A stretch of DNA of 64,000 nt from JAJFKB01 sp965230515. Its GTDB lineage: Bacteria > Pseudomonadota > Gammaproteobacteria > Pseudomonadales > IMCC2047. How positions within the stretch are numbered: the stretch's first letter is position 1; the number at the start of each line of letters is the position of its first letter. Shown here in pieces: positions 27,351-34,363 of this stretch. The position numbers and the translations under genes are program-made. The notes below the pieces were generated by a model. That model searched no databases, was not told where the DNA came from, and saw nothing but the letters and a program-made list of their open reading frames with translations. The stretch spans positions 3,286,001 through 3,350,000 of the forward strand of contig OZ246007.1 in assembly GCA_965230515.1 (NCBI GenBank), in the 5' to 3' direction.

Positions 27351-28049
27351 ATGGATATGCAATATACTTACTTCGTCTGGAGTCTCATTCTGTTGCTGAT
27401 TTGGCTGGTCGTTTTTATTGCGCAAAGGACTCGGCGAGTAAAGATGATGACGATGAGTATCTGGACGGCGCCGCTGGGCCTGTCTGAACCGCTGTTTTAT
27501 CCGGACTATTGGTTTCCACCGACCTTGTTTCGTTTGGGTGAAGCTACTGGCTTCGATATCGAAAGCCTGATTTTTTCATTTGCGGTGGGTGGTTTGGCGA
27601 GTAGTCTCTTTGGCGTGTCGAATAAATACATGCTCAAGCCGCTGCCCGATTGCGATAAATCCAGCAAACGTCATCGATATCATAAGTTCCTGCTTAGTTC
27701 GCCGGTGTGGCTGTTTCTCGGGCTTGAGGGACTTACAACATGGAATGCCATTTATACCGCTTCACTGGGTTTGCTGGGAGGTGCGATAGCGACGGTAGTT
27801 TGTCGGCCAGATTTGTTATCTAAGGCAATAAAAGGTGCCCTGATGTTTACGGGATTTTATTTTCTGTTTTTTAGTGCCATGACGGCTTCACATCCGGGCT
27901 TTGTGGCGCTGTATTGGAATCATGCCAATATTAGCGGTATACAAGTTGCCGGTATTCCAGTGGAAGAATTGTTATTTGCATTCTCCCTTGGCGCGATGTG
28001 GAGTGCGTTCTATGAACACCGATACTGGTTGCGTGTGAAAATACCGTAA
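27351..28049 (+). CDS. Lycopene cyclase domain-like membrane protein
   Basis: A 232-residue protein with about seven helices. It starts with YTYFVWSLILLLIWL and carries the signature AGIPVEELLFAFSLGAMWSAFYEH near the C-terminus, which match the heterodimeric-type lycopene cyclase (CrtYc/CrtYd) fold. One protein covers both halves. No other carotenoid gene is in the window, so the substrate is open. It lies 6 bases after the antiporter gene. Confidence 0.7.
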   Translation: MDMQYTYFVWSLILLLIWLVVFIAQRTRRVKMMTMSIWTAPLGLSEPLFYPDYWFPPTLFRLGEATGFDIESLIFSFAVGGLASSLFGVSNKYMLKPLPDCDKSSKRHRYHKFLLSSPVWLFLGLEGLTTWNAIYTASLGLLGGAIATVVCRPDLLSKAIKGALMFTGFYFLFFSAMTASHPGFVALYWNHANISGIQVAGIPVEELLFAFSLGAMWSAFYEHRYWLRVKIP

Positions 28050-28077
28050 GCCAAATTGTTAACGATAAGGTGATGTG

Positions 28078-28524
28078 ATGATTCTGATAATTTTATTTCC
28101 TTTTCTATTGGTATTAACCGTGACTGTGCATTATGGGTTTTTGACACGATTGATGGTTATTCTTGATACCGGTTGGGCGCAGGCAATTAAATTGATCGCC
28201 ATTATTTGCGGGTTATTTGTTGCCCATGTCGCCGAAGTAGTGGTTTATACGTTTGTGTATCATTTTTCGCATCTGATTCCCGGGATTGGCAAACTACCGG
28301 GGATTAATTTCGATGACTGGATCAATGCCCTGTATTTTTCATTTGCAGCCTACAGTTCGTTGGGTGCCGGTGACTTATCTACCGCGGGATGGTTAAAAAT
28401 TCTCTATGGTTTGGAGGCCATTAATGGCCTGGTGCTAATCACTTGGTCAGCCTCTTTTTCGCTACTGGCGATGAACCGAATGAAATTTTGCCAATCCTGT
28501 TCAGAGAGTAGTTCAACGGGATGA
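28078..28524 (+). CDS. Small two-helix potassium-channel-like protein
   Basis: A 148-residue membrane protein with hydrophobic segments at about 2-20, 34-60 and 107-128. Between the last two is a pore-loop-like stretch, YFSFAAYSSLGAGDLS, reminiscent of ion-channel filters (TVGYGD type) but degenerate, so ion selectivity is doubtful. ATG 28078 follows AAGG at 7 bases. The last 15 residues (CQSCSESSSTG) differ from what I expect for this family, and an alternative frame runs on, so the C-terminus may be frameshifted. Confidence 0.6.
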   Translation: MILIILFPFLLVLTVTVHYGFLTRLMVILDTGWAQAIKLIAIICGLFVAHVAEVVVYTFVYHFSHLIPGIGKLPGINFDDWINALYFSFAAYSSLGAGDLSTAGWLKILYGLEAINGLVLITWSASFSLLAMNRMKFCQSCSESSSTG

Positions 28525-28576
28525 GTATTTGCGTGGTGAGTTATTGCATATTGATATGAACGTTATTGGCTGCCGA

Positions 28577-28914
28577 ATGAGTTGATGCACGAGCCAAAGT
28601 AAAAATGATGAAAAACTTTCCTGGATCTGGCCGTTAATTGTCAGAGCACTGGTTACCGTATTATACGGATACCAATTTTTAATGTTCTTCCACAATAGTG
28701 ATAGCCAATACCGGACTGTAGCAGGGACATCTGGGTATGTGCCGCATGACATTTTATTGATTGCCCCAGGTGTCTTTAAAACAGTTACGCTTGTATGGTG
28801 CTTATCGCCTCGATATTGGATGATATAGAGGTGCAGGGGTTATTAGGTTGTGCGCTGTTGATGCTATTACTACTTTTTGTGGTGTTCCGGCCAATACCAG
28901 TTTTACATAGTTGA
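28577..28914 (+). pseudogene. Degenerate membrane protein gene (early stop and frameshift)
   Basis: The 476-base stretch between the channel gene and merR has no intact gene. It holds a frame whose third codon after ATG is TGA, then 81 open codons reading as a membrane protein (KLSWIWPLIVRALVTVLYGY, VPHDILLIAPGVFKTVTLVW) up to a TAG at 28826. The adjacent frame continues hydrophobically (LLGCALLMLLLLFVVFRP) to TGA at 28912. This looks like a small multi-helix protein gene broken by one nonsense change and one frameshift. Family not recognised. Confidence 0.45.
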
Positions 28915-29000
28915 TATATGATGGGATAGATATTTATGCGAACAAGTACGCTAGAGTCTATGGACGTATTTTGGAGAGGACGAATAAGGGTTGTTGCTCA

Positions 29001-29435
29001 TTAATCGGTATGATTAACATCATACAGGGCGTCAATAATAGGGCACTGATCCAGCGAGTAGGATTGGCCTTTACACCTGTTCGCCATATCCATCAATGCA
29101 TGGTGTAACCGCTGTAAATCCTCTATTTTGCGTTCGACTTCCTTTGACTGCGCCAGGGTTAGGGCTTTTACCTCTCCGCACGTATGATTCGGTTCATCAA
29201 CAAATCCTAATAAGTCACGCACCTGCGCCACACTAAAGCCAAGTTGGCGGCTGCGACGAATAAAGGTTAATCGTTTCAGGTCCGGCTGCTTATAAATCCG
29301 GTGTCCGCCCTCGGTACGCATTGGCTTAGGCATCAAGCCAATTTTTTCATAATAGCGCACGGTCTCTATCTTGCAATGGCTGGCCCTCGCTAACTCGCCC
29401 ACACCGAGCGATTTCTCTGCTTGATAATTATTCAT
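29001..29435 (-). CDS. MerR-family metal-responsive regulator
   Basis: A 144-residue MerR activator. The N-terminal winged helix is canonical (LGVGELARASHCKIETVRYYEKIGL...EGGHRIYKQPDLKRL). The dimer helix begins with NHTCGEVKAL, and the C-terminal loop has NRC and QCPIIDAL, giving three cysteines in the positions used by MerR/PbrR/CadR proteins to bind soft metals. It is divergent from the metal operon and should bind the dyad at 29451-29465. I prefer ATG 29435 over GTG 29444 because the latter sits against the promoter. Metal specificity (Hg, Pb, Cd or other) is not resolved. Confidence 0.9.
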   Translation of the reverse strand: MNNYQAEKSLGVGELARASHCKIETVRYYEKIGLMPKPMRTEGGHRIYKQPDLKRLTFIRRSRQLGFSVAQVRDLLGFVDEPNHTCGEVKALTLAQSKEVERKIEDLQRLHHALMDMANRCKGQSYSLDQCPIIDALYDVNHTD

Positions 29436-29444
29436 ATAAATCAC

Positions 29445-29475
29445 TTGTATCTGTAGTTACTACAGGTTTTATACT
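29445..29475 (+). promoter_or_regulatory. MerR-type promoter with 19-base spacer and operator dyad
   Basis: A -35-like TTGTAT (29445-29450) and a -10 TATACT (29470-29475) are separated by 19 bases, the over-long spacing that MerR activators correct by untwisting DNA. Between them lies a perfect dyad CTGTAG-TTA-CTACAG (29451-29465). The dyad resembles CadR/PbrR-type operators more than the classical mer operator. It drives the rightward metal operon; the divergent regulator probably autoregulates here. Confidence 0.85.
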
Positions 29476-29509
29476 AGCACGACTGGCTCAAAATGATAGA
29501 GGTATGCCG

Positions 29510-29737
29510 ATGACAATCATGCTTGAATCTGAGCTGACCTGCCCCGAATGTGGTCACAAAACAGTGGAAATTATGCCGGAAGACGCCTGTATGTATTTCT
29601 TTCAATGCCTCCAGTGTTTTGTGGTATTGAAACCAGTTGCGGGCGACTGTTGCGTATTTTGTTCTTATGGCAGTGTACCATGCCCACCGATTCAGCAGAC
29701 CAATACAGCCGGTGCAAAAATGGAGTGTTGTCGATGA
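29510..29737 (+). CDS. GDCCVxC-domain putative metal-binding protein
   Basis: A 75-residue, cysteine-rich soluble protein. A rubredoxin-like CPECGH pair lies near the N-terminus, and the family signature GDCCVFCSYG followed by CPPIQ lies in the middle, ending in ECC. Proteins with this signature occur with MerR/MerT-like genes and are thought to bind metal. ATG 29510 is 6 bases after AGAGGT; ATG 29504 is too close to it. The stop overlaps the next gene as ATGA. Confidence 0.82.
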   Translation: MTIMLESELTCPECGHKTVEIMPEDACMYFFQCLQCFVVLKPVAGDCCVFCSYGSVPCPPIQQTNTAGAKMECCR

Positions 29738-30132
29738 AGAGGAAATCTAGCGAAGGCTCCAAAAAAGTGCTGGGGTGGATGGCACTCTTCGCTTCCACCG
29801 GAACCTTGCTTTGCTGTGCGCTACCCATCCTATTGGTCAGTATTGGTATGGGGGCGACCGTAGCGTCCTTGACCAGCCAATTCCCCGTGTTGGTCACGTT
29901 GGCATCCTATGAGTCATGGATGTTTGGTGGTTCAGCCCTGATTTTAGGTGTCGCTGCATGGGTGCTTTGGAAAAGACCTGTCGGTTGCCCTGCTGATCCA
30001 ATTATCGCTGACCGTTGCATGCGAGCGCAGACATGGAATCGACGCGTATTTTTTATGGCCTTGGTGGTATGGTCGGTAGGATTTACTGCTGCCTTTTTAC
30101 TATTGCCCCTCAGGAGGTTGTTAGGGGTTTAG
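29734..30132 (+). CDS. MerT-like metal transport protein
   Basis: A 132-residue inner-membrane protein with three predicted helices (about 13-37, 58-77, 106-125). The first helix carries vicinal cysteines, GTLLCCALP, as in mercuric transport protein MerT, and the loop after the second helix has CPAD. It is translationally coupled to the GDCCVxC gene. No mercuric reductase follows, so imported metal would not be detoxified by reduction; transport of another metal or outward transport is possible. Confidence 0.75.
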   Translation: MKRKSSEGSKKVLGWMALFASTGTLLCCALPILLVSIGMGATVASLTSQFPVLVTLASYESWMFGGSALILGVAAWVLWKRPVGCPADPIIADRCMRAQTWNRRVFFMALVVWSVGFTAAFLLLPLRRLLGV

Positions 30133-30141
30133 GAGGTTAAG

Positions 30142-30423
30142 ATGAAAACTATAGTCATGTTAGTGCTGTTGGTGGGGATAGTATTTCCCGTCACTGTATT
30201 TGCTGAGACTTTGGAAATTGATGTCAACGGTATGACGTGTGCTTTCTGTGTTGATAGCTTGCAACGTAAATTGGGCAAGTTACCTGAAATTGCCCAAGTA
30301 GAGGTTAGCTTAAAAAACAAAAAGGTTAAGCTTGATACCGGTGATGAAAAAGCTGATATAGATGCAATCAAACAGGCAATAATTGATTCCGGATTTACAC
30401 CGGTCAAGGTCCATGTCAAATAA
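30142..30423 (+). CDS. MerP-like periplasmic HMA protein
   Basis: A 93-residue exported heavy-metal-associated domain protein: signal peptide to about residue 21 (ending VFAET), then the metal site GMTCAFCVDSLQ and the beta-alpha-beta-beta-alpha-beta fold. It is the usual partner of MerT-like proteins, handing metal ions through the periplasm. RBS TAGGAGG lies upstream. The 3' end overlaps the next gene by 11 bases. Confidence 0.88.
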   Translation: MKTIVMLVLLVGIVFPVTVFAETLEIDVNGMTCAFCVDSLQRKLGKLPEIAQVEVSLKNKKVKLDTGDEKADIDAIKQAIIDSGFTPVKVHVK

Positions 30424-31135
30424 ATGGGCGGCATTACTATGGATCGGTTTGCTTGAGCTGTGTTTCCAGTCGAGTGTGTCGGGTATGGGATTGCGATCTT
30501 TCGTAGCGCTACCGGTCGAGAGGGGCGGCACTGTCTTGCGCGGTGTTGTCAGCCACGACAATCAATCCAATATTAACCAGCTAACAGCCAACCTGGCCTA
30601 TGGCATCGATCACAGAAAGACGCTGTTATTTGGTGTTCCTTATCGCCTGTCATCCGGTGATGCTAAACAGCTAGGGGATTTTAGCCTGCTATACCGACAG
30701 ATTGTTTCTCAGGTGGATAAACCTAAGGGAACGAGTCGTATAGGACTATTGGGCGGTGCAGTGATTCCAACCGATAGCTCGCGGGATGGGGCGTTTCAAG
30801 CTGGTGCAGTAGCTACTTGGTTTCGGGAAAAGAATGAATGGGATATTGATGCTCTATATCAGCGAGGTACCGGTGATCGACGGGATTCAGCACGCTATGA
30901 TCTATCCTGGCAGCATCGATTGATCCCAGCGGCTTATCCAGAGTGGGGGATTCAGTCAGAGTTATATGGAGTCGTTGAGCTGGGTGGCCGCTGGCAAAAG
31001 GGGGCTTCGATGGTTCACCAATTCACTTTGGGTCTGCAGTGGACACAAGGACGCTGGGTACTAGAGGGAGGCGTTATTCAGGACCTGAATGGTCCGGATG
31101 CTACTCGTTTCTTGCTCAGCGTACGGTTTCATTGA
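30413..31135 (+). CDS. Outer-membrane beta-barrel protein of metal operon
   Basis: A 240-residue protein with a signal peptide (about 1-23) and alternating hydrophobic beta strands ending in a C-terminal phenylalanine-type strand (TRFLLSVRFH), typical of outer-membrane barrels. ATG 30413 lies inside the end of the merP-like gene with AAGGT upstream. It would give the operon an outer-membrane component, for metal passage or sensing. I recognise no named family beyond transporter-like barrels. Confidence 0.7.
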   Translation: MSNKWAALLWIGLLELCFQSSVSGMGLRSFVALPVERGGTVLRGVVSHDNQSNINQLTANLAYGIDHRKTLLFGVPYRLSSGDAKQLGDFSLLYRQIVSQVDKPKGTSRIGLLGGAVIPTDSSRDGAFQAGAVATWFREKNEWDIDALYQRGTGDRRDSARYDLSWQHRLIPAAYPEWGIQSELYGVVELGGRWQKGASMVHQFTLGLQWTQGRWVLEGGVIQDLNGPDATRFLLSVRFH

Positions 31136-31348
31136 GATAAAGAGTTTTGCTATCTGCCGTGGATCAGGTTTCTATGCAAACCTTGAGATCAAATTCCGGT
31201 GCAAATCAACAGCTCCACACGCTTATCAAGGCATCACTCTGTTTTTCGGCTAAGTTATTCGTGAATTTTACGTGACCCTTGGTATAGACTTTGTGCCAGA
31301 CTCTGGTTCCCTTCGGTTATCCATATCATGACCTTTTCCATTTTCCTG

Positions 31349-32635
31349 CTATGAGAATACTCGCATCACAGCTTGAGCTTTCTTTTTGGGGCAAAGATGA
31401 GCATAAATTTGAGTTGTTTTGATATCCTTGTGACCCATCAGGTCACGGATTTCTAATAGGTCAGTCCCGTTAATAGCAAGCCAACTCCCAAATGTGTGTC
31501 GCAAGTCCTTAAACCTGAAATTCAACAAATCCGCTTCTCTCAATATACCTCTCCACGCTTTACTGATATTGTCGAGCCTGCCGCCTGTTATTGGGCTTCT
31601 AAATATTCTACCGGACATGCCGTGTTGCTTGCCCCACTGCTCCAATACACTCCTAACTTTAGTAGACATCGGTACGATTATCGGTTGAGGATTATCCTGT
31701 TTATGTGCCGTTTTATTGCGGATTTTACGAATTTGATTATTGGGGAAATCGACATGTTCCCAATGCAGATCAAAAATATCACCCAGGTCAAACCCCGTAT
31801 GGTATGCAATGATGACGATTGGTGTTATGTGGTCTGGGTAATCCGAACCGGCAAATGGTTCTTGGTGCTTCTTACCGTGGTTGCGCTTTGATTGCCACTG
31901 AACATATCGAGCACGAGCTTCGCGCAGTGATTTGTCACGACTTCCTAAAGCTTTCAACAGACTGATTTCTTCATCGGCAGATAAATAGCGAACCTTAGGT
32001 GGATTGACTTTTTCATTGATTCTCCGTTTGAGCGTATAGCTTTGGAGTTCAAAGCTTTGGATCAGTTTATAGTGTTTAAGAGCAGTATTGATGCAAGACT
32101 TCAAATAGGTATAAATACGTTTAATCCGAGCATAAGTAATATCTTCACAACGAAGGGAACGCCACTGGTCAATATCTCCGGCGTTGATATCGTTGATAGG
32201 TTTACCTTTAATAAAAACAAACTCACGCTTTAAGGTCTTGATGATTTCATCAGCGCTAACACTATGTTGTTTTGCATAAGGCTGATAATACTTATCGATG
32301 TAATTAAAAAGCTGCAGGTTTGTGTCTGAGCTTTTTTCTATAGCGATGGAAGTACGAGCTCTCCGTTGGTCTTTAAGGTTGATCCCCTTTGCGACATCTC
32401 CAGCTTTAATAGCCACTGCTTTGCGGGCATCTTCTACAGAAAGAACGGAAGCATTTCCGACCGATTCCTCGATAATCCGTTTACTCCCCGATGGCCGATA
32501 TCGGTAATAGAAATATTTGCTACCGTTAGGGTTGATCACTACAGCAAGACCAGGTGTTTTGTTATCGGTTATGATAAAGCGGTTTGGTTTAGGTTTTAGG
32601 TTTTTGATTAGACTTGCAGTCAATCGCTGAGGCAT
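31349..32635 (-). CDS. Tyrosine recombinase/integrase with altered Box I
   Basis: A 428-residue integrase of the P4-like type found on tRNA-linked islands: DUF4102-like N-terminal domain (LTASLIKNLKPKPNRF), core-binding domain, and catalytic domain with KDLRHTFGSW, LMGHKDIKTTQIYAH and the tyrosine. In the Box I region the sequence is TGFDLGDIFDLHW, so aspartate stands where the first catalytic arginine (TGxR) is expected; the other catalytic residues are present. The gene points away from the att site at 32875-32919, about 240 bases from its start. Activity is therefore uncertain. Confidence 0.9.
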   Translation of the reverse strand: MPQRLTASLIKNLKPKPNRFIITDNKTPGLAVVINPNGSKYFYYRYRPSGSKRIIEESVGNASVLSVEDARKAVAIKAGDVAKGINLKDQRRARTSIAIEKSSDTNLQLFNYIDKYYQPYAKQHSVSADEIIKTLKREFVFIKGKPINDINAGDIDQWRSLRCEDITYARIKRIYTYLKSCINTALKHYKLIQSFELQSYTLKRRINEKVNPPKVRYLSADEEISLLKALGSRDKSLREARARYVQWQSKRNHGKKHQEPFAGSDYPDHITPIVIIAYHTGFDLGDIFDLHWEHVDFPNNQIRKIRNKTAHKQDNPQPIIVPMSTKVRSVLEQWGKQHGMSGRIFRSPITGGRLDNISKAWRGILREADLLNFRFKDLRHTFGSWLAINGTDLLEIRDLMGHKDIKTTQIYAHLCPKKKAQAVMRVFS

Positions 32636-32874
32636 TTTGATACTTCCTTGTGTGATTGGGATCGATAAAATTTAAGGCTGTCTCCAGTTCCGTTAAGAAG
32701 CTGATCACACAATAATAACACAAATATGATGGTTTTTAACAGTCCATAGAGAACATCAAAGAACAGCTAGGAACAATAAAGGGCATTATAACTAATTGAA
32801 TATTATATGATTAATTTGTAAATGCTAAATTATTTGTAGGCAGGTCAAGGGGTTGTGGATATTGTTAATTTGCT
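32636..32874. other. Non-coding stretch between integrase and att site
   Basis: An AT-rich stretch with no credible reading frame, containing the promoter region of the integrase. Such regions usually hold recombinase arm sites, but I see no clear set of direct repeats. Confidence 0.5.
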
Positions 32875-32919
32875 CTGTCACGCCGGAGGTCGAGGGTTCA
32901 AGTCCCTTCCGGGTCGCCA
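32875..32919 (+). other. 3' half of tRNA-Asp: island attachment site
   Basis: 45 bases matching the 3' half of tRNA-Asp: anticodon loop CTGTCACG with GTC anticodon, variable loop GGAGGTC, T-arm with GGTTCAAGTCC and acceptor strand ending CGGGTCGCCA. The upstream sequence does not form the D-arm or the 5' acceptor strand, so this is a truncated copy. Islands that insert in tRNA 3' ends leave such a fragment at the far end, with the intact tRNA at the other end. The orientation puts the island on the left, where the integrase is. Confidence 0.8.
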
Positions 32920-33087
32920 TTTAACTTCACTTAATCTATACCCTTGCTCGTTCTTACACTCACACCTTATTAGTAGTATTTCCCAGCGTGGCTACCGCCC
33001 GCGTGCATAGCTATTTCAATTTCATTCGCCTATTATTATTTTGTTTTCAACTGCTGGCATGTTCCTGGAATACTGTAGAGCAAACCC
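32920..33087. other. Intergenic region right of island end
   Basis: 168 bases between the tRNA fragment and the AraC-family gene. No gene, repeat or clear promoter is seen. Confidence 0.4.
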
Positions 33088-34116
33088 ATGAGCGTTTCGG
33101 AAAAATATACAACTACCAATCACTACGTCTCGGCACTGATTAATCAAGCAGTTAAGCAGGGTATTGATTCGAATGCGCTGCTGAGAGATGCAAACATTGA
33201 ACCTGAAGCTTTATACGAACCGGATGGTCGTGTAAAGACTGAGAACCTGGCAACACTGGTTCAGTTAATGTGGAACGCGATGCAGGATGAAAACCTCATG
33301 CTAAGTAGGGTGCCCTGTAAACCGGGGACCTTTTATATGATGGGCAAATTGACGGTTCATCAGGCCAATCTGGGTAAGGCGTTAAAACTGGGCTTCAGAT
33401 TTTATGATCGGGTACTTGATGATTATAGTTTGAAGCTTGAGTGCAGCAAGCAAAAAGCGGTGATTAAGCTGGTACAGTATGACCAGGATAAAGACCCGGA
33501 TCATCTTCTGACTGAGTTGATACTCCTTGCCTGGCATCGATACAGCTCCTGGCTCATCGGTGAAAATATGCTGTTGCTCAACGCAACTTTCAACTATTCG
33601 CCGCCGGAGCATGTGGATGAATACAAGTACCTGTTTCCCACCAAACATAGTTTTAATGAGTCCTGCATAAGCCTCAGTTTTCATGCCGATTATCTGAAAC
33701 GAACCGTCGTACAAAACGAGCCAAGTTTAAAAGTATTTATGTCCCGTTGTCCTGTAGAGCTGTTTCTGAGACATCGAACTGATGGCAGTATGACCCGGCA
33801 GATTCGTCTGCTGCTTGACCGGCGACTAAGTAGTGGCTTGCCGGATATGATCAGCGTGGCCAGTAGCTTGAATATGACCAGGCAAACACTGAGACGTAAA
33901 CTGCAGGCTGAAGGTACTTCTTTTCAACAGATTAAAGACTGGGTGCGTCGTGATGCGGCGATCTATCATTTAACACAGCAGACGATGCCTGTTAGCGATG
34001 TTGCACAACTGGTTGGGTTTTCTGACCCGGGCGTTTTTGTCCGGGCATTTCGAAATTGGATGGGTGTGACGCCCGGGGAGTTTCGGACCGGTATAAAAAA
34101 GCCTTATCTTTCCTGA
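33088..34116 (+). CDS. AraC-family transcriptional regulator
   Basis: A 342-residue regulator with an arabinose-operon-like N-terminal sensing domain (about 20-200) and a C-terminal AraC/XylS double helix-turn-helix (ISVASSLNMTRQTLRRKLQAEG and VSDVAQLVGFSDPGVFVRAFRNWMG). The layout is like the OruR/ArgR-type group that responds to small ligands. It precedes the thiolase operon in the same direction, so it is the likely activator of those genes; ligand unknown. Confidence 0.88.
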   Translation: MSVSEKYTTTNHYVSALINQAVKQGIDSNALLRDANIEPEALYEPDGRVKTENLATLVQLMWNAMQDENLMLSRVPCKPGTFYMMGKLTVHQANLGKALKLGFRFYDRVLDDYSLKLECSKQKAVIKLVQYDQDKDPDHLLTELILLAWHRYSSWLIGENMLLLNATFNYSPPEHVDEYKYLFPTKHSFNESCISLSFHADYLKRTVVQNEPSLKVFMSRCPVELFLRHRTDGSMTRQIRLLLDRRLSSGLPDMISVASSLNMTRQTLRRKLQAEGTSFQQIKDWVRRDAAIYHLTQQTMPVSDVAQLVGFSDPGVFVRAFRNWMGVTPGEFRTGIKKPYLS

Positions 34117-34363
34117 ATGGCACCTACCCGGCTGGAACGGTCTCACCCCTGCGGGGTAGAAGGGGCTGAAAACACGCCTGTTGATGCTTTTTGCCAACTG
34201 CTTGCTGTACCTTTTTGCTAATTAAGTAGTCCTTTTATGCCATTGTTTATTAGGCATTAAATAAACAAAATACGCCTATTGCTTATTCCAACAAAAAACC
34301 AGCTTGCTTGGTCGTGGTTCCTGTGGGTCAGGATTATGCAACAGCAGATAAGGGGTATTTAAA
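34117..34363. promoter_or_regulatory. Intergenic region with 8-base inverted repeat (34244-34267)
   Basis: This gap before the thiolase gene holds TGTTTATT, 8 bases, then AATAAACA, a perfect inverted repeat at 34244-34267 that suits a dimeric regulator. The right arm AATAAACA recurs at 39691-39698 between the divergent marR and TonB-receptor genes. A short GC hairpin at 34145-34157 follows the araC stop but has no U-run. Confidence 0.5.

Noticed and set aside
28911..29108. 65-residue plus-strand frame overlapping merR
   Set aside because: It is mostly antisense to the conserved MerR C-terminus and has no domain features.
31496..31891. 131-residue frame on the plus strand opposite the integrase
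   Set aside because: It is the antisense of a conserved catalytic domain, has no ribosome site and shows no protein-like pattern.
32875..32919. A functional tRNA gene
   Set aside because: Only the 3' half is present; D-arm and 5' acceptor strand are missing.
34145..34157. Rho-independent terminator after the AraC gene
   Set aside because: The ACCCC/GGGGT stem is short and no U-run follows.
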